A stretch of 62,922 nt of DNA, taken from the NCBI GenBank assembly GCA_028284045.1, contig JANQSN010000015.1:1-62922 (forward strand), read 5' to 3'. Position numbers and translations under genes: made by a program. Below the pieces are notes generated by a model, which saw only the letters and a program-made list of their open reading frames with translations, was not told the origin of the DNA and did not search any database. This document shows, in pieces, positions 17,212 through 27,785 of the stretch (position 1 is the stretch's first letter; the number at the start of each line of letters is the position of its first letter). The DNA comes from Alphaproteobacteria bacterium. Lineage in GTDB: Bacteria > Pseudomonadota > Alphaproteobacteria > DSM-16000 > Inquilinaceae.

Positions 17212-18519
17212 TCACCAGGGCTCGTCCGCCGGTCCGGCGCCGCCGGGTTCCAGCACCTCGCGCACCGCGCCGTCGCTGACCACCGCATGCACCGGGTTCC
17301 AGCCGATGCGATAGGCCAGCTCCGCCGGGTCGTCGATGTCCCACAGCACGAAATCGGCCGCCTGGCCCGCCACCAGCCGGCCGCATTCACCGTCGAGCCC
17401 GAGTGCACGCGCGGCGTTGACCGTCACCCCGGCCAGCGCTTCCGCCGGGGTCAGGCCGAACAGCGTACAGCCCATGTTGAGCATCAAGAGCAGCGAGGTG
17501 GCCGGGGACGAGCCTGGGTTGCAGTCCGTGGCCAGCGCCATCGCGACCCCGTGCCGGCGCATCGCGTCGACCGCCGGCCGGCGGCTCTGGCGCAGCGTGT
17601 AGTAGGCGCCGGGCAGCAGCACCGCGACCGTGCCGGCGGCGGCCATCGCCGCGAGGCCGTCGGGATCGGCGTACTCCAGGTGATCGGCCGATAGTGCGCC
17701 GAACCGGGCGGCCAGCGCCGCGCCCCCCTGGTCGGAGAGCTGGTCGGCATGCAGCTTGACCGCCAGCCCGTGGGTCTTCGCCGCCTCGAAGACGCGGGCG
17801 ACCTGGGCCGGGGTGAAGGCGATGCGCTCGCCGAAGGCGTCGACCGCGTCGGCCAGGCGGCCGGCGGCGACCGCGGGGATCATCTCCTCTACCACCAGCG
17901 CGACATAGTCGTCGCGGCGGTCGGCATAGTCCGGCGGCACCGCATGGGCGCCCAGGAAGCTGCGGCGCACCCGGATCCCCGGCCCGGCCAGTCGCCCCGC
18001 GGCGCGCAGCATCTTCAGCTCGCTCGCCGTATCCAGGCCGTAGCCCGACTTGACCTCCACCGTCGTGACGCCTTCGGCCATCAGCCGGGCGAGGCGCGCG
18101 CTGGCGCCGGCCACCAGCGCGTCTTCGTCGGCGCCGCGCGTCGCCGTCACGGTGGCGAGGATGCCGCCGCCGGCCTTGGCGATCTCCTCATAGCTCGCGC
18201 CGTCCAGGCGCAGCGCGAACTCCGCCGCGCGGTGGCCGCCATGCACCAGATGGGTGTGGCAGTCGATCAGGCCCGGGGTGATCCAGCGTCCGCCCGCGTC
18301 GTGCAATGCCTGGCTGCGCTGATAGCCGACCGGCAGGTCCGCCATCGGGCCGATCCAGGCGATGCGGCCGGCGGCGACGGCGATGGCCCCCGGCTCGATC
18401 GCGCCGATCAGGTCCTTGGCGTCGCCGCGCCGCCCGCCGGCCGCCGATGCCGGGGCGTCGGATCCGGCGCCCGTGTCGAAGGTCGCCAGCCGCGCATTGA
18501 TCCACACACTGTCCCACAT
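17212..18519 (-). CDS. hutI: Imidazolonepropionase
   Basis: A metal-dependent amidohydrolase of the histidine degradation pathway that converts 4-imidazolone-5-propanoate to N-formimidoyl-L-glutamate. From the ATG at 18519 ([14 protein letters not shown]) it has 435 residues, slightly longer than usual because of an Ala/Gly-rich insertion near residues 18-35. Visible: the zinc-site [19 protein letters not shown], the substrate loop [41 protein letters not shown] and [10 protein letters not shown]. No hutU, hutH or hutG lies here, so the pathway is split elsewhere in the genome. An open frame continues far upstream but is only a GC-driven shadow. Confidence 0.95.
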   Translation of the reverse strand: MWDSVWINARLATFDTGAGSDAPASAAGGRRGDAKDLIGAIEPGAIAVAAGRIAWIGPMADLPVGYQRSQALHDAGGRWITPGLIDCHTHLVHGGHRAAEFALRLDGASYEEIAKAGGGILATVTATRGADEDALVAGASARLARLMAEGVTTVEVKSGYGLDTASELKMLRAAGRLAGPGIRVRRSFLGAHAVPPDYADRRDDYVALVVEEMIPAVAAGRLADAVDAFGERIAFTPAQVARVFEAAKTHGLAVKLHADQLSDQGGAALAARFGALSADHLEYADPDGLAAMAAAGTVAVLLPGAYYTLRQSRRPAVDAMRRHGVAMALATDCNPGSSPATSLLLMLNMGCTLFGLTPAEALAGVTVNAARALGLDGECGRLVAGQAADFVLWDIDDPAELAYRIGWNPVHAVVSDGAVREVLEPGGAGPADEPW

Positions 18520-18663
18520 GGTATCAGGGGTTCCGCTTGCACCGGTTGGCGGTTTGGGTTGAGGCGGCCGGCCCGCCCAAGGTAGCGTCCCCTCGGCCGC
18601 GCCATCCCGTCCGGCGGACGAGGGTAGCCGAGCCCGCAGATCCGCACCAGGAGGCTGGACGCC

Positions 18664-19668
18664 ATGCCGATCGAACCCGTTGCCGTGCTGGTCGGCGTGG
18701 TCGTGCTGTTGGCGGTGCTGGTGGTCTTCTCCGGCGTCAAACCGGTGCCCCAGGGCAGCCGTTGGACGGTGGAGCGGTTCGGCCGCTACATCCGCACCCT
18801 CAACCCCGGCCTCAACCTGATCATCCCCTTCCTCGACCGCGTCGGCGCGCGGCTGTCGATGATGGAGACGGTGCTGGACGTGCCGAGCCAGGAGGTGATC
18901 ACCGCCGACAACGCCATGGTCACCGCCGACGGCGTGGTCTTCTACCAGGTGCTGAACCCGGCCCAGGCGGCCTATGAGGTCAACGAGCTTCAGCTCGCCA
19001 TCCTGCAGCTCACCATGACCAATCTGCGCTCGGTCATGGGCTCGATGGAGTTGGACGCGCTCTTGTCCAACCGCGAGGTGATCAACGCCAAGCTGCTGGA
19101 GGCGGTGGACGAGGCGACCCAGCCCTGGGGCGTGAAGGTCAACCGCATCGAGATCCGCGACATCACCCCGCCGCGCGACCTGGTGGACGCCATGGCGCGC
19201 CAGATGAAGGCGGAGCGCGACCGCCGCGCCACCATCCTGGAGGCCGACGGCGACCGCGAGGCCGCGATCAAGCGCGCCGAAGGCGAGAAGCAGGCGCAGA
19301 TCCTCAAGGCGGAAGGCGAGCGCGAGGCGGCCTTCCGCGAGGCCGAGGCGCGAGAGCGCCTGGCGGAGGCGGAGGCCAAGGCGACCCAGATGGTCAGCGA
19401 GGCGATCGCCGCCGGCGACATCCAGGCGGTCAACTACTTCGTCGCCCAGCGCTATGTGGAGGCGTTCCAGGCGCTGGCGACGGCACCGAACCAGCGGGTG
19501 GTGCTGCTGCCGATGGAGGCGAGCGCGCTGATCGGCGCGCTGGGCGGCGTGGCGGAGCTGGCGCGCGCCAGCTTCGCCGGCGGCGAGGGCGCGGGCCCGC
19601 CGGGCGGGGACGCCGGGCCCAGCGGGCCGGTTGGGCAGCCGCCGGACGGGCCGTGGGCGCGGCCATGA
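18664..19668 (+). CDS. qmcA: SPFH/Band 7 membrane protein, QmcA type
   Basis: A 334-residue stomatin-like protein. It has an N-terminal membrane helix ([19 protein letters not shown]), the SPFH domain starting [20 protein letters not shown] and ending near residue 180, and a long Ala/Glu-rich coiled coil ([20 protein letters not shown] and repeats) that mediates oligomerisation. Such proteins scaffold membrane microdomains and associate with FtsH-type proteases. The stop overlaps the start of nfeD (ATGA), a standard pairing. Confidence 0.94.
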   Translation: MPIEPVAVLVGVVVLLAVLVVFSGVKPVPQGSRWTVERFGRYIRTLNPGLNLIIPFLDRVGARLSMMETVLDVPSQEVITADNAMVTADGVVFYQVLNPAQAAYEVNELQLAILQLTMTNLRSVMGSMELDALLSNREVINAKLLEAVDEATQPWGVKVNRIEIRDITPPRDLVDAMARQMKAERDRRATILEADGDREAAIKRAEGEKQAQILKAEGEREAAFREAEARERLAEAEAKATQMVSEAIAAGDIQAVNYFVAQRYVEAFQALATAPNQRVVLLPMEASALIGALGGVAELARASFAGGEGAGPPGGDAGPSGPVGQPPDGPWARP

Positions 19669-20168
19669 CGCTAGTTTTCTGGTATTGGCTGGCGGCGGCC
19701 GGGTTGCTGGTCGCGGGGGAGATCGTGCTGCCCGGCTTCGCGCTGATCTGGTTGGGCATCGCCGCCGGCGCGACCGGGCTGATCGTCTGGCTGGCACCGG
19801 GGCTGGGCTGGGCCATCCAGCTCGTGCTGTTCGCCGGCCTGTCGCTGGTCGCGGTGACGGTTGGGCTGAAGATCTTTCCCAACCGTCCCGAGCGGACGGA
19901 TCAGCCCTTGCTGAACCAGAAGACCGCCCAGTTGGTGGGGCGCACCGGGCCGCTGGCCGAGCCGATCGTCGGCGGTCGCGGCAAGATCCGCATCGGCGAC
20001 ACGCTGTGGCCGGTGAGCGGTCCCGACCTGCCGGCTGACACCCTGGTTCGCGTGACCGCGGCGACGGAGACGGACCTTGCGGTCGCCGCGGTCGAGGACA
20101 CGGCGTCCCCTGCAGGGACGGCACCCGCCGATCGTCCCGGTGGCGGGGGAGCGGGCACCGCCGTGTGA
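19665..20168 (+). CDS. NfeD-family membrane protein
   Basis: A short NfeD partner of 167 residues. It has two or three membrane helices (residues 3-65), then a C-terminal OB-fold domain with [20 protein letters not shown] and [17 protein letters not shown]. Its ATG overlaps the qmcA stop; a GTG 12 bp earlier is less likely. NfeD OB domains are thought to act with the SPFH partner in membrane quality control. Confidence 0.93.
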   Translation: MTLVFWYWLAAAGLLVAGEIVLPGFALIWLGIAAGATGLIVWLAPGLGWAIQLVLFAGLSLVAVTVGLKIFPNRPERTDQPLLNQKTAQLVGRTGPLAEPIVGGRGKIRIGDTLWPVSGPDLPADTLVRVTAATETDLAVAAVEDTASPAGTAPADRPGGGGAGTAV

Positions 20169-20180
20169 CGGCAACCGGCG

Positions 20181-21584
<1,404 letters not shown>

Positions 21585-21937
21585 CGGGCTAGCGGGGGAG
21601 TCGGCCTGTCGGCCCCGTCTCGGCGCGCGCGACGGCGGGACCGCGGCTTGCGGGGAGGCACACGCGTCTACCACTGCGCGTGGCGCCCATCATGAGGAGA
21701 GCTCTCACCCCGAATCCCACTCAATGTCGCCTCATCGTACTGCGTTTGGTCCGAATTGGCTCGCACAATCAAGAATTGCACATAGCCGTGCCGACTTGTG
21801 TCGCACGGTGTGCGTAATCCATCTCCCTCACCATCGTGACTCAAAAAGATAAATAGAAATCTAATGGTCGTCGCGTGGCCGAAACGCCACGCCGGAACCG
21901 CTCTTGCGCGGGCGACGCGGCGCCGATGTCGGCGGCC
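21585..21937. other. 353-bp intergenic region, no gene recognised
   Basis: This lies between the kinase start and the MttB-family stop. Its right half is less GC-rich (around 21720-21860) than the genome average. The kinase promoter should be here. A short inverted pair GTGGCCGAAACGCCAC near the MttB stop could end that transcript. Nothing else stands out. Confidence 0.4.
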
Positions 21938-23584
21938 TCAATGATCGTGGTCGGGCAGCTCGCGCTTGCGCTGCGCCACATACTCGCCCAGCGCCTCGTT
22001 GATGCCCTCGTCCAGCGCCGGCGGCTGGTAGTCCGCCAGCGTGCGCTTCCACAGCGTGTTGGCGCGGGCGGCGGCGTCCTTCTCGCCATCGGCCGCCCAT
22101 TGCTCGAAGCTGTTGTTGTCGGCGATGGGGGAGCGGTAGAAGGCCGTCTCGAAATGCGCCTGGGTGTGGGCGCAGCCGAGGAAATGGCCGCCCGGACCGA
22201 CCTCTTGGATCGCCGACAGCGCCTGGCCGTCGGCCGACAGGTTGATGCCGTGGGCGAGCGTCTGCAGGATGCCGAGTTGGTCGGCATCCATGACGAATTT
22301 CTCGTAGCTCATCACCAGCCCGCCTTCCAGCCAGCCGGCGGCGTGCAGCGCGAAGTTGACGCCGGCCATCAGCGTCGCGTTCAGCGTGTTGGCGGCTTCG
22401 TAGGCGGCCTGCGCGTCGGGGATCTTCGACCCGCACAGCCCGCCGCCGGAGCGGAAGGGCACGCCCAGCCGGCGGGCGAGCTGGGCCGCGCCGAACAGGA
22501 CCAGAGCCGGTTCCGGCGTGCCGAAGGTGGGCGCGCCGGACTGCATGGAGATGGAGCTGGCGAAGGTGCCGAACACCACCGGTGCGCCGGGCCGCAGGAT
22601 CTGGGTTAGCGCCATGCCGGCCTGCGCCTCGGCATAGAGCTGGGCCAGCGTCCCGGCGGACATCACCGGGCTCATCGCGCCGGCCAGGATGAAGGGCGAG
22701 ATGACGCAGGCCTGGCCGGCGCGGGCATAGACCTTCAGCGCGCCCAGCATGGTTTCGTCGAAGACCAGCGGCGAGTTCGCGTTGATCAGCGAGATCAGCA
22801 CGCATTGGCTGTCGACGAAGGCGTCGCCATAGGCCAGGCGCGCCATGGCCAGCGTGTCTTCGGCGCGCGACGGCGCGGTGACGGAGCCCATGAACGCCTT
22901 GTCGGTCAGCGTCATATGGGCCAGCACCATGTCGAGATGGCGCTTGGGCACCGGCACGTCCACCGGCTCGCACACCGTGCCGCCGGAATGGTGAAGCCAG
23001 GGCGACGCGTAGGCGAGCTTCACGAAGTTCTGAAAATCCTCCAGCGTGGCGTAGCGCCGCCCGCGGTCGAGGTCGCGCACAAAGGGCGGGCCATAGGCCG
23101 GCACGAAGACCGTGTTCGGTCCGCCGATGGTGACGGAGCGCTCCGGGTTGCGGGCGTGCTGCACGAACTCTTTCGGCGCTGTGGCGTGGATGAGCTGGCG
23201 GCACATGCCGGTCTCGAAGCGCACCCGCTCGCCCTGGACATCCGCGCCGGCGTCGCGCCACAGGTCCAGCACCTCCGGGTCGCCGCGGAACTCGATGCCG
23301 ATCTCCTTCAAGATGAAGTCGCTGTTGCGCTCGATCAGCTCCAGCCCTTCCTCGTCCAGCACCTCATAGGGGTGCTGGCGGCGGGTGATGAACGGCTCCG
23401 ACGTGATCATTGCGCGGGCGCGGGCGGCGCGCTTGGCATCGCGGCCGCCGCCGCTGGGCCGGCGCCGGCCGACGCGCGAGCTGGCTTCGGCCTCCAACAG
23501 CGCCTCGTCCGGCACCTCGGTGGGCTGGATCAGGGTGCCGCCCTCGGCGGGTGGGGGTGTGTTGGGATCTTCGGTGGCGGGCAT
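21938..23584 (-). CDS. Trimethylamine methyltransferase (MttB) superfamily protein, non-pyrrolysine type
   Basis: A 548-residue member of the MttB superfamily from the ATG at 23584 (MPATEDPNT); the first 60 residues are low-complexity and Arg-rich. The core runs from EPFITRRQHPYEVLDEEGLE to the end, with the characteristic INANSPLVFDETMLGALKVY and PFILAGAMSPVMSAGTLAQL. Pyrrolysine MttB demethylates trimethylamine through a corrinoid protein; here no TAG interrupts the frame, so it belongs with the non-Pyl members, several of which act on quaternary amines such as glycine betaine. No corrinoid protein or activase gene lies nearby. The substrate is unknown. Confidence 0.92.
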   Translation of the reverse strand: MPATEDPNTPPPAEGGTLIQPTEVPDEALLEAEASSRVGRRRPSGGGRDAKRAARARAMITSEPFITRRQHPYEVLDEEGLELIERNSDFILKEIGIEFRGDPEVLDLWRDAGADVQGERVRFETGMCRQLIHATAPKEFVQHARNPERSVTIGGPNTVFVPAYGPPFVRDLDRGRRYATLEDFQNFVKLAYASPWLHHSGGTVCEPVDVPVPKRHLDMVLAHMTLTDKAFMGSVTAPSRAEDTLAMARLAYGDAFVDSQCVLISLINANSPLVFDETMLGALKVYARAGQACVISPFILAGAMSPVMSAGTLAQLYAEAQAGMALTQILRPGAPVVFGTFASSISMQSGAPTFGTPEPALVLFGAAQLARRLGVPFRSGGGLCGSKIPDAQAAYEAANTLNATLMAGVNFALHAAGWLEGGLVMSYEKFVMDADQLGILQTLAHGINLSADGQALSAIQEVGPGGHFLGCAHTQAHFETAFYRSPIADNNSFEQWAADGEKDAAARANTLWKRTLADYQPPALDEGINEALGEYVAQRKRELPDHDH

Positions 23585-23748
23585 GGCTGTCGGATCCGGC
23601 CTCGGCGGTGGCGACGATCGAGGCGGCGGATCGCGAGCCGACGCCCCACGCACCAGATGTAGGCGAACCGGCCGCCGGTTTATGGCATAGACGCGACACA
23701 CAATCGCCGAGCTTGCGGCATCCGCCCGTGAGACGAGGAACCCCGTTC

Positions 23749-24414
23749 ATGATCACCGACCTCGGCCGGGCGTTCGGCCAGCTCGACGATCCGGCGATTC
23801 GCCGGGTCCTGGCGATCAGCCTGGCCGTGGCGCTGGCGGTGCTGGTGGGGCTGGCCGCCGGGATCGGCGCGGTGTTCGACCGGCTGACGTTGGCCGACTG
23901 GGGGTGGCTGGACGGGGCGATCGACCTCCTGGCCTCGCTGGGCGGGGTGGTGCTGGCGGTCCTCCTGTTCCCGGCGACGGCGGTGGCGGTATCCGGTTTG
24001 TTGCTGGACCAGGTGGCCGAGGCGGTGGAGCGGCGGCACTACCCTGCGCTGGGGCCGGCCCGGCCGCTGGGGCTGCTGGCCGCCCTGCTGCAGGGTCTGC
24101 GCTTCTTCGTCGTGTTCCTGCTGGCGAACCTGTTCGCGCTGGGGGTGACCGCCCTCATGCCGGGGCTGAACCTGGTGGTCTGGCTGCTGGTCAACGGCTA
24201 TCTGCTGGGCCGGGAGTACTACGAGCTGGTGGCGGCGCGCCGCCTCGGGACCCCGGAGATGCGCGAGACCTTCTCGCGCGCCTGGGGGCGCGTGCTGGTG
24301 GCCGGCATGGTCATCGCCGTTCTCTTTACGGTCCCGTTGGTGAACCTGCTGGCGCCGGTCCTGGCGACCGCCTTCATGGTGCATAGATTTCAGCGGCTTA
24401 CAAAATCGAACTGA
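23749..24414 (+). CDS. EI24-domain (CysZ-like) membrane protein
   Basis: A 221-residue integral membrane protein with about five hydrophobic segments: residues 20-45, 60-85, 110-140, 142-160 and 183-205. The conserved centre with LNLVVWLLVNGYLLGREYYE fits the EI24/CysZ family. CysZ is a sulfate permease, but no sulfur-assimilation genes lie here, so that substrate cannot be assumed. It starts at an ATG at 23749 and is divergent from the MttB-family gene. Confidence 0.87.
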   Translation: MITDLGRAFGQLDDPAIRRVLAISLAVALAVLVGLAAGIGAVFDRLTLADWGWLDGAIDLLASLGGVVLAVLLFPATAVAVSGLLLDQVAEAVERRHYPALGPARPLGLLAALLQGLRFFVVFLLANLFALGVTALMPGLNLVVWLLVNGYLLGREYYELVAARRLGTPEMRETFSRAWGRVLVAGMVIAVLFTVPLVNLLAPVLATAFMVHRFQRLTKSN

Positions 24415-24433
24415 ATTCGGGCTTGAAACGCTC

Positions 24434-24463
24434 TTGGCGTTTGTCGGCGCTTCGCGATAGAGT
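24434..24463 (+). promoter_or_regulatory. Candidate promoter of the bactofilin gene
   Basis: TTGGCG (24434-24439) and TAGAGT (24458-24463) are separated by 18 bp, and the GTG start of the bactofilin gene is 64 bp further on. The -10 element fits alphaproteobacterial housekeeping promoters; the -35 is only a partial match. Confidence 0.35.
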
Positions 24464-24526
24464 GCGAACGACATTGCGCCGCTGCATTCGTCGAGCGCTC
24501 CCACAGTCAAGAGGGGGGATCAGCCC

Positions 24527-25261
24527 GTGTTCCGTCGACGCACTTCCGGGCAGGACGACCGGCCGCAGGACGGCCCCGCCTCGCCGCGGTATCAGCAGCC
24601 TTCAGACCCGACCGCCGAGGCCGAGGCGCCTGCCGCCGCCGCGCCCGCCGGCCCAGCGCAGGACAGCGCCATGACGTCGCAGAAGCCCCACGGATCCGCC
24701 TTCCGCCAACCCGAACCGCGGCGTGTCGTGGACATGCCCGGCGGCGCGCCGCGCCGCGGCGCCGTGCCGGCCGGCAGCCCGCCGCCCACCGCCCCCGCGG
24801 CGGCGGATGCGCCTCCGCCGCCGCGCACCGCCGACACCACCCGCAAGCTGCAGGTCGGGCGGGAAATCACGCTGGCCGGCGAGATCGGCGCCTGCGACCA
24901 CCTCGTCGTGGAAGGCCAGATCGAAGCCAAGCTGCGCGATTGCCACATCATCGAGATCGCCGACAGCGGCGTCTTCAAGGGATCGGCCGAGGTCGACATC
25001 GCCGATATCGGCGGCCGCTTCGAGGGCGACCTGGTGGTGCGCAACCGGCTGCGCGTGCGCGGCAGCGGCGTCGTCTCCGGCTCGGTGCGCTATGGCGAGC
25101 TGGAGGTCGAGGTGGGCGGCCGGCTGGTCGGCTCCATGGATCCGCTGGACATGAGCGGCGCTCAGCCCGCCGCGGCCGCTGCCCCGGTGGCGCCGCATCC
25201 CGTTGCCGCGGTCGGCGACGCACCGCCGGTGGAAGCGGACAGCGGCGTCCCCGCCGCGTGA
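24527..25261 (+). CDS. Bactofilin (polymer-forming cytoskeletal protein)
   Basis: A cytoskeletal protein of 244 residues that self-assembles without nucleotides. It starts at a GTG. Residues 1-105 are a disordered Pro/Ala/Arg-rich tail, the central DUF583 domain (about 108-215) is a right-handed beta-helix with repeating hydrophobic strands (CDHLVVEGQIEAKLRDCHII, GSAEVDIADIGGRFEGDLVV), and an Ala/Pro-rich tail ends it. Bactofilins in alphaproteobacteria organise cell-wall enzymes and shape. The GTGA overlap with the next gene, a lipoprotein, couples the two. Confidence 0.93.
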   Translation: MFRRRTSGQDDRPQDGPASPRYQQPSDPTAEAEAPAAAAPAGPAQDSAMTSQKPHGSAFRQPEPRRVVDMPGGAPRRGAVPAGSPPPTAPAAADAPPPPRTADTTRKLQVGREITLAGEIGACDHLVVEGQIEAKLRDCHIIEIADSGVFKGSAEVDIADIGGRFEGDLVVRNRLRVRGSGVVSGSVRYGELEVEVGGRLVGSMDPLDMSGAQPAAAAAPVAPHPVAAVGDAPPVEADSGVPAA

Positions 25262-25722
25262 GCCCCGCCGCGCCCCGAGTTGTCCTGCCCCGGGTCCCCC
25301 GGTCCGGCGTCGTTGCGCCGACCGTCGCCGACGGTCGCCGGCCTGTCCGCCGGGCCGGCCGGCCGGCGGTTGCCGTCACCGCCCTGCTGATCGCCGCGGC
25401 GCTGGCCGCGTGCCAGAGCACGCGGGCCGGCGGCGGGGCCGCCACCGGTGCCCGCGCCGCGCCGGTCGATCCCCAGCAGGTGGTGGGCGCCAGCGAGAGC
25501 GAGGTGGCCCGCCTGCTCGGCCCGCCGGAGCTGAAGCGCCAGGAAGCGCCGGCGGAGGTCTGGCAGTACCGTACGTCGCGCTGCGTGGTGGATGTCTTCC
25601 TCTATCCGCGTGCCGGTGCCGCCCGGTCGGCCACGCATGTCGAGGCGCGCCATCGCCGCCAGGGCAGCGCCAGCCCGGCCGCTTGCCTGGGCGAGGTCGC
25701 GGCGACCCGCGGGCGGCGCTAG
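25258..25722 (+). CDS. Putative lipoprotein coupled to bactofilin
   Basis: A 154-residue protein starting at a GTG that overlaps the bactofilin stop (GTGA). A long N-terminus (about 40 residues) precedes the lipobox ALAAC with its acceptor Cys near residue 53, so the true start may be later. The mature part has a GASESEVARLLGPPELKRQE segment and a PAEVWQYRTSRCVVDVFLY strand pair, reminiscent of SmpA/BamE-type small lipoproteins. Its TAG stop codon is the first three bases of a double-hairpin repeat (25720-25844). The role is unknown; the context suggests envelope or cell shape. Confidence 0.75.
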   Translation: MSPAAPRVVLPRVPRSGVVAPTVADGRRPVRRAGRPAVAVTALLIAAALAACQSTRAGGGAATGARAAPVDPQQVVGASESEVARLLGPPELKRQEAPAEVWQYRTSRCVVDVFLYPRAGAARSATHVEARHRRQGSASPAACLGEVAATRGRR

Positions 25723-25844
25723 TGGTGCGGCCGAAACGGATGGTTCCCATCCACTTCGGCAGAAGCACCACTAGAGTCATAGTCTTGTGGTTCGAATTCA
25801 CTGACAGATGCGGGACGCATCTGTCAGTGAATTCGAACCACTAG
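25720..25844. repeat. TAG-bounded double-hairpin element
   Basis: The element begins with TAGTGGT and ends with ACCACTAG. Hairpin 1 spans 25721-25772: AGTGGTGC pairs with GCACCACT, inside it GCCGAA with TTCGGC and GGATGG with CCATCC. Hairpin 2 spans 25787-25841: perfect 26-bp arms (left 25787-25812, right 25816-25841) around a GGA loop. Its first three bases are the stop codon of the lipoprotein gene. It has the same architecture, with a different sequence, as the element at 43992-44133. Confidence 0.8.
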
Positions 25845-25866
25845 GATCGACCGACATTCAGAGTTC

Positions 25867-25889
25867 CCCTTCCCCATCGAGGGGGAGGG
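25867..25889. repeat. Single REP-like hairpin with conserved flanks
   Basis: CCCTTCCCCATCGAGGGGGAGGG has the same core as at 4272, 9062, 35616 and 46815. The flanks CGACATTCAGA and GACTGTCGATTC also match those of the 4272-4460 copy, which shows that the transposed or copied unit is longer than the hairpin. Confidence 0.75.
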
Positions 25890-26374
25890 CTAAAACGGGC
25901 GGCGGCGATGACTGTCGATTCGGTTTGACGCCTTCCTGCTGACGGGCCGGTGCCGCTGCGGCAGATGCGCACGGGTTTTCCGGGGCGCCGGGCGTTCGCC
26001 AGCGCGCCGCCGCGCCACAAGCGCGAACACGGCGCGGGTCTGAACTCGAAAAACCGCAGAAATCCTAGGGTTGAGATGACTTCGCCGGGGGTGTAATACC
26101 ACCGAGCCCATGGGGAGGTTCATGGGTTCGCTGGCATGCGTCCCCAAAGGCGCTCGCGCGGCCCGGGGGCGATCGACGCCCTCGCGCGCCTCGTGTCGGC
26201 GATTGAGGCAAGCGTCGAGGCGGGCCGATCTGCGGGCACGCCACCCGCCGCTTGCACGGGAGAGGCGGGTGTCCGACGACATCCGTGCGGCGTCGCCTTG
26301 ACCCGGCGAGCGCGAGCATCGGACGAGGATCGGCGGGCCGAGGACGGCCGCGGATCACACCGGAGGTTTTCCAG
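25890..26374. other. 485-bp leader region before the ferredoxin gene
   Basis: No coding region is supported. A well-formed promoter lies at 26071-26099, which would give fdxA a transcribed leader of about 270 bp. That leader is GC-rich with scattered short inverted repeats, but I do not recognise a riboswitch or a known RNA. Confidence 0.4.
26071..26099 (+). promoter_or_regulatory. Promoter upstream of fdxA
   Basis: TTGAGA (26071-26076), 17-bp spacer and TAATAC (26094-26099) form a good match to a housekeeping sigma-70 promoter reading toward fdxA, whose start is 275 bp downstream. Confidence 0.5.
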
Positions 26375-26716
26375 ATGCCCTATGTGGTGATGGATGCGTG
26401 CGTTAAGTGCAAGTACACCGATTGCGTCGAGGTCTGCCCCGTGGATTGCTTCTACGAGGGTGAGAACATGCTCGTCATCCATCCGGACGAGTGCATCGAT
26501 TGCGGGGTCTGCGAGCCGGAGTGCCCGGTCGAGGCGATCAAGCCCGATACGGATGCCGAAGACAGCGAGAAGTGGCTCGACATTAACCGGAAATACTCCG
26601 AGCTATGGCCCAACATAACCCGGAAGAAAGACCCTTTGCCGGATGCGGATAACTGGTCCAGTTCGGCAGGTAAGTTCGACCAGCACTTCAGCGAGAATCC
26701 GGGCGAAGGCACCTGA
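26375..26716 (+). CDS. fdxA: 7Fe ferredoxin
   Basis: A 113-residue soluble electron carrier of the Azotobacter FdI type. The first cluster motif [14 protein letters not shown] lies near residues 9-22 and supplies ligands for the 3Fe-4S and 4Fe-4S clusters; the second is [12 protein letters not shown] near 40-51. The long C-terminal extension ([20 protein letters not shown]) is typical of alphaproteobacterial FdxA. It lies upstream of carD, a common arrangement, but a terminator separates them. Confidence 0.95.
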   Translation: MPYVVMDACVKCKYTDCVEVCPVDCFYEGENMLVIHPDECIDCGVCEPECPVEAIKPDTDAEDSEKWLDINRKYSELWPNITRKKDPLPDADNWSSSAGKFDQHFSENPGEGT

Positions 26717-27136
26717 CAGGCGGCCTCGTCCGCCGTCGCGCGGCCCAGCGATAGGGTGTCGTGGGGCAAGGGCAGCATTCCTGCCTTTCTTTTGAAAGCG
26801 TTTTATATTATTGTCATGTACTGGAAGCGGGGCGGATAGCCGGCTCGCGACCGATAAACCCCTGTTCGCCCTCACGCGCCCGCGCCTGATCCGCGCGGCC
26901 CGCGTCCGTTGCGCCCGGCGGCCGGTTGGCCGACGGCCCCTTTCGGGTTTGCTCCCGACGCTGTCCGCCGACCGCTGGCCGGCCGCAGAACGGGGTGGCT
27001 GTACCCGGCGTACCAACGGCGATCCGCCGCGGACAGGATTGGGCCCTCATTGAGAGGATGCCGGGTGGGGAGGCCGTATCCCGTCATGGGGGGGACCGGC
27101 GCCGGATCCCGGGGTTCTCGAAGCAACGGCAGTCGG
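26717..27136. other. 420-bp region between fdxA and carD
   Basis: It holds the fdxA terminator (26768-26793) and an AT-rich patch (TTTTATATTATTGTCATG) just after it, which may be part of a promoter for carD although no spaced -35/-10 pair is convincing. The rest is GC-rich and I see no gene. Confidence 0.4.
26768..26793 (+). terminator. Intrinsic terminator after fdxA
   Basis: AAGGGCAG-cattc-CTGCCTT forms a stem with one bulged G and is followed by TCTTTT. Confidence 0.6.
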
Positions 27137-27640
27137 ATGGCACACGCACTCGAGTACAGCGTTGGGGACTACGTGGTTTATCCGGCGCATGGCGTCGGAC
27201 GCATTTCTTCGATCGAGTTCCATAGTCACGGGGAGCACAAGATTCAGCTCTATGCCATCAACTTCGACAAGGAGCGGATGACGCTCAAGGTGCCGGTCGG
27301 CAAGGCCCGGCGGTCGGGCCTGCGCAAGCTGTCCTCGCGCGAGCGCATCAAGTCGGCGCTGGAGACCCTGAAGGGCCCGAGCCGGGTGCGCCGCACCATG
27401 TGGAGCCGCCGCGCCCAGGAATACGAGGCGAAGATCAACAGCGGCGACCCGGTGTCTATCGCGGAAGTCGTGCGCGACCTCTACCGCCACGCCGATCAGC
27501 CCGAACAGTCCTACAGCGAGCGGCAGATCTACCAGGCCGCGCTGGAGCGGCTCTCGCGCGAGTTGGCGGCGGTCGAGCGCATCGACGAGCAGAACGCGAC
27601 CCACCGGCTGGAGCAGGTGCTGGCCAAGGTCGCCGCCTGA
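27137..27640 (+). CDS. carD: CarD/CdnL-family transcription regulator
   Basis: A 167-residue RNA polymerase-binding protein. The N-terminal Tudor-like RNAP-interaction domain (about residues 1-65) begins YSVGDYVVYPAHGVGRISSI and contains the conserved LKVPVGKA. The C-terminal helical domain (about 70-165) includes SRRAQEYEAKINSGDP and VVRDLYRHADQPEQSYSERQ, which contact promoter DNA. Homologues stabilise open complexes, especially at rRNA promoters, and are essential or growth-limiting in alphaproteobacteria. The upstream 420-bp gap separates it from fdxA. Confidence 0.95.
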   Translation: MAHALEYSVGDYVVYPAHGVGRISSIEFHSHGEHKIQLYAINFDKERMTLKVPVGKARRSGLRKLSSRERIKSALETLKGPSRVRRTMWSRRAQEYEAKINSGDPVSIAEVVRDLYRHADQPEQSYSERQIYQAALERLSRELAAVERIDEQNATHRLEQVLAKVAA

Positions 27641-27785
27641 AGACGGGATCCGCAGGCGGGGCGGCCGCGCCCGCCCCCCGCCGCGTTTCCGGCGCTTGCC
27701 CGTCTTCCGATTTCCCGGTTTCCGAATGGTTGCCGCCTGAGCCGGCGTGTGCCGCCGGACCGGTTACCGCAGCTTGGGCAGGCCC

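Noticed and set aside
21938..23584. Pyrrolysine read-through in the MttB-family gene
   Set aside because: There is no in-frame TAG in the gene, so no unusual decoding is needed.
25787..25841. GGTTCGAATTC as a tRNA T-arm
   Set aside because: The resemblance to a T-loop is caused by a perfect 26-bp inverted repeat; no acceptor stem, D-arm or anticodon arm can be folded around it.
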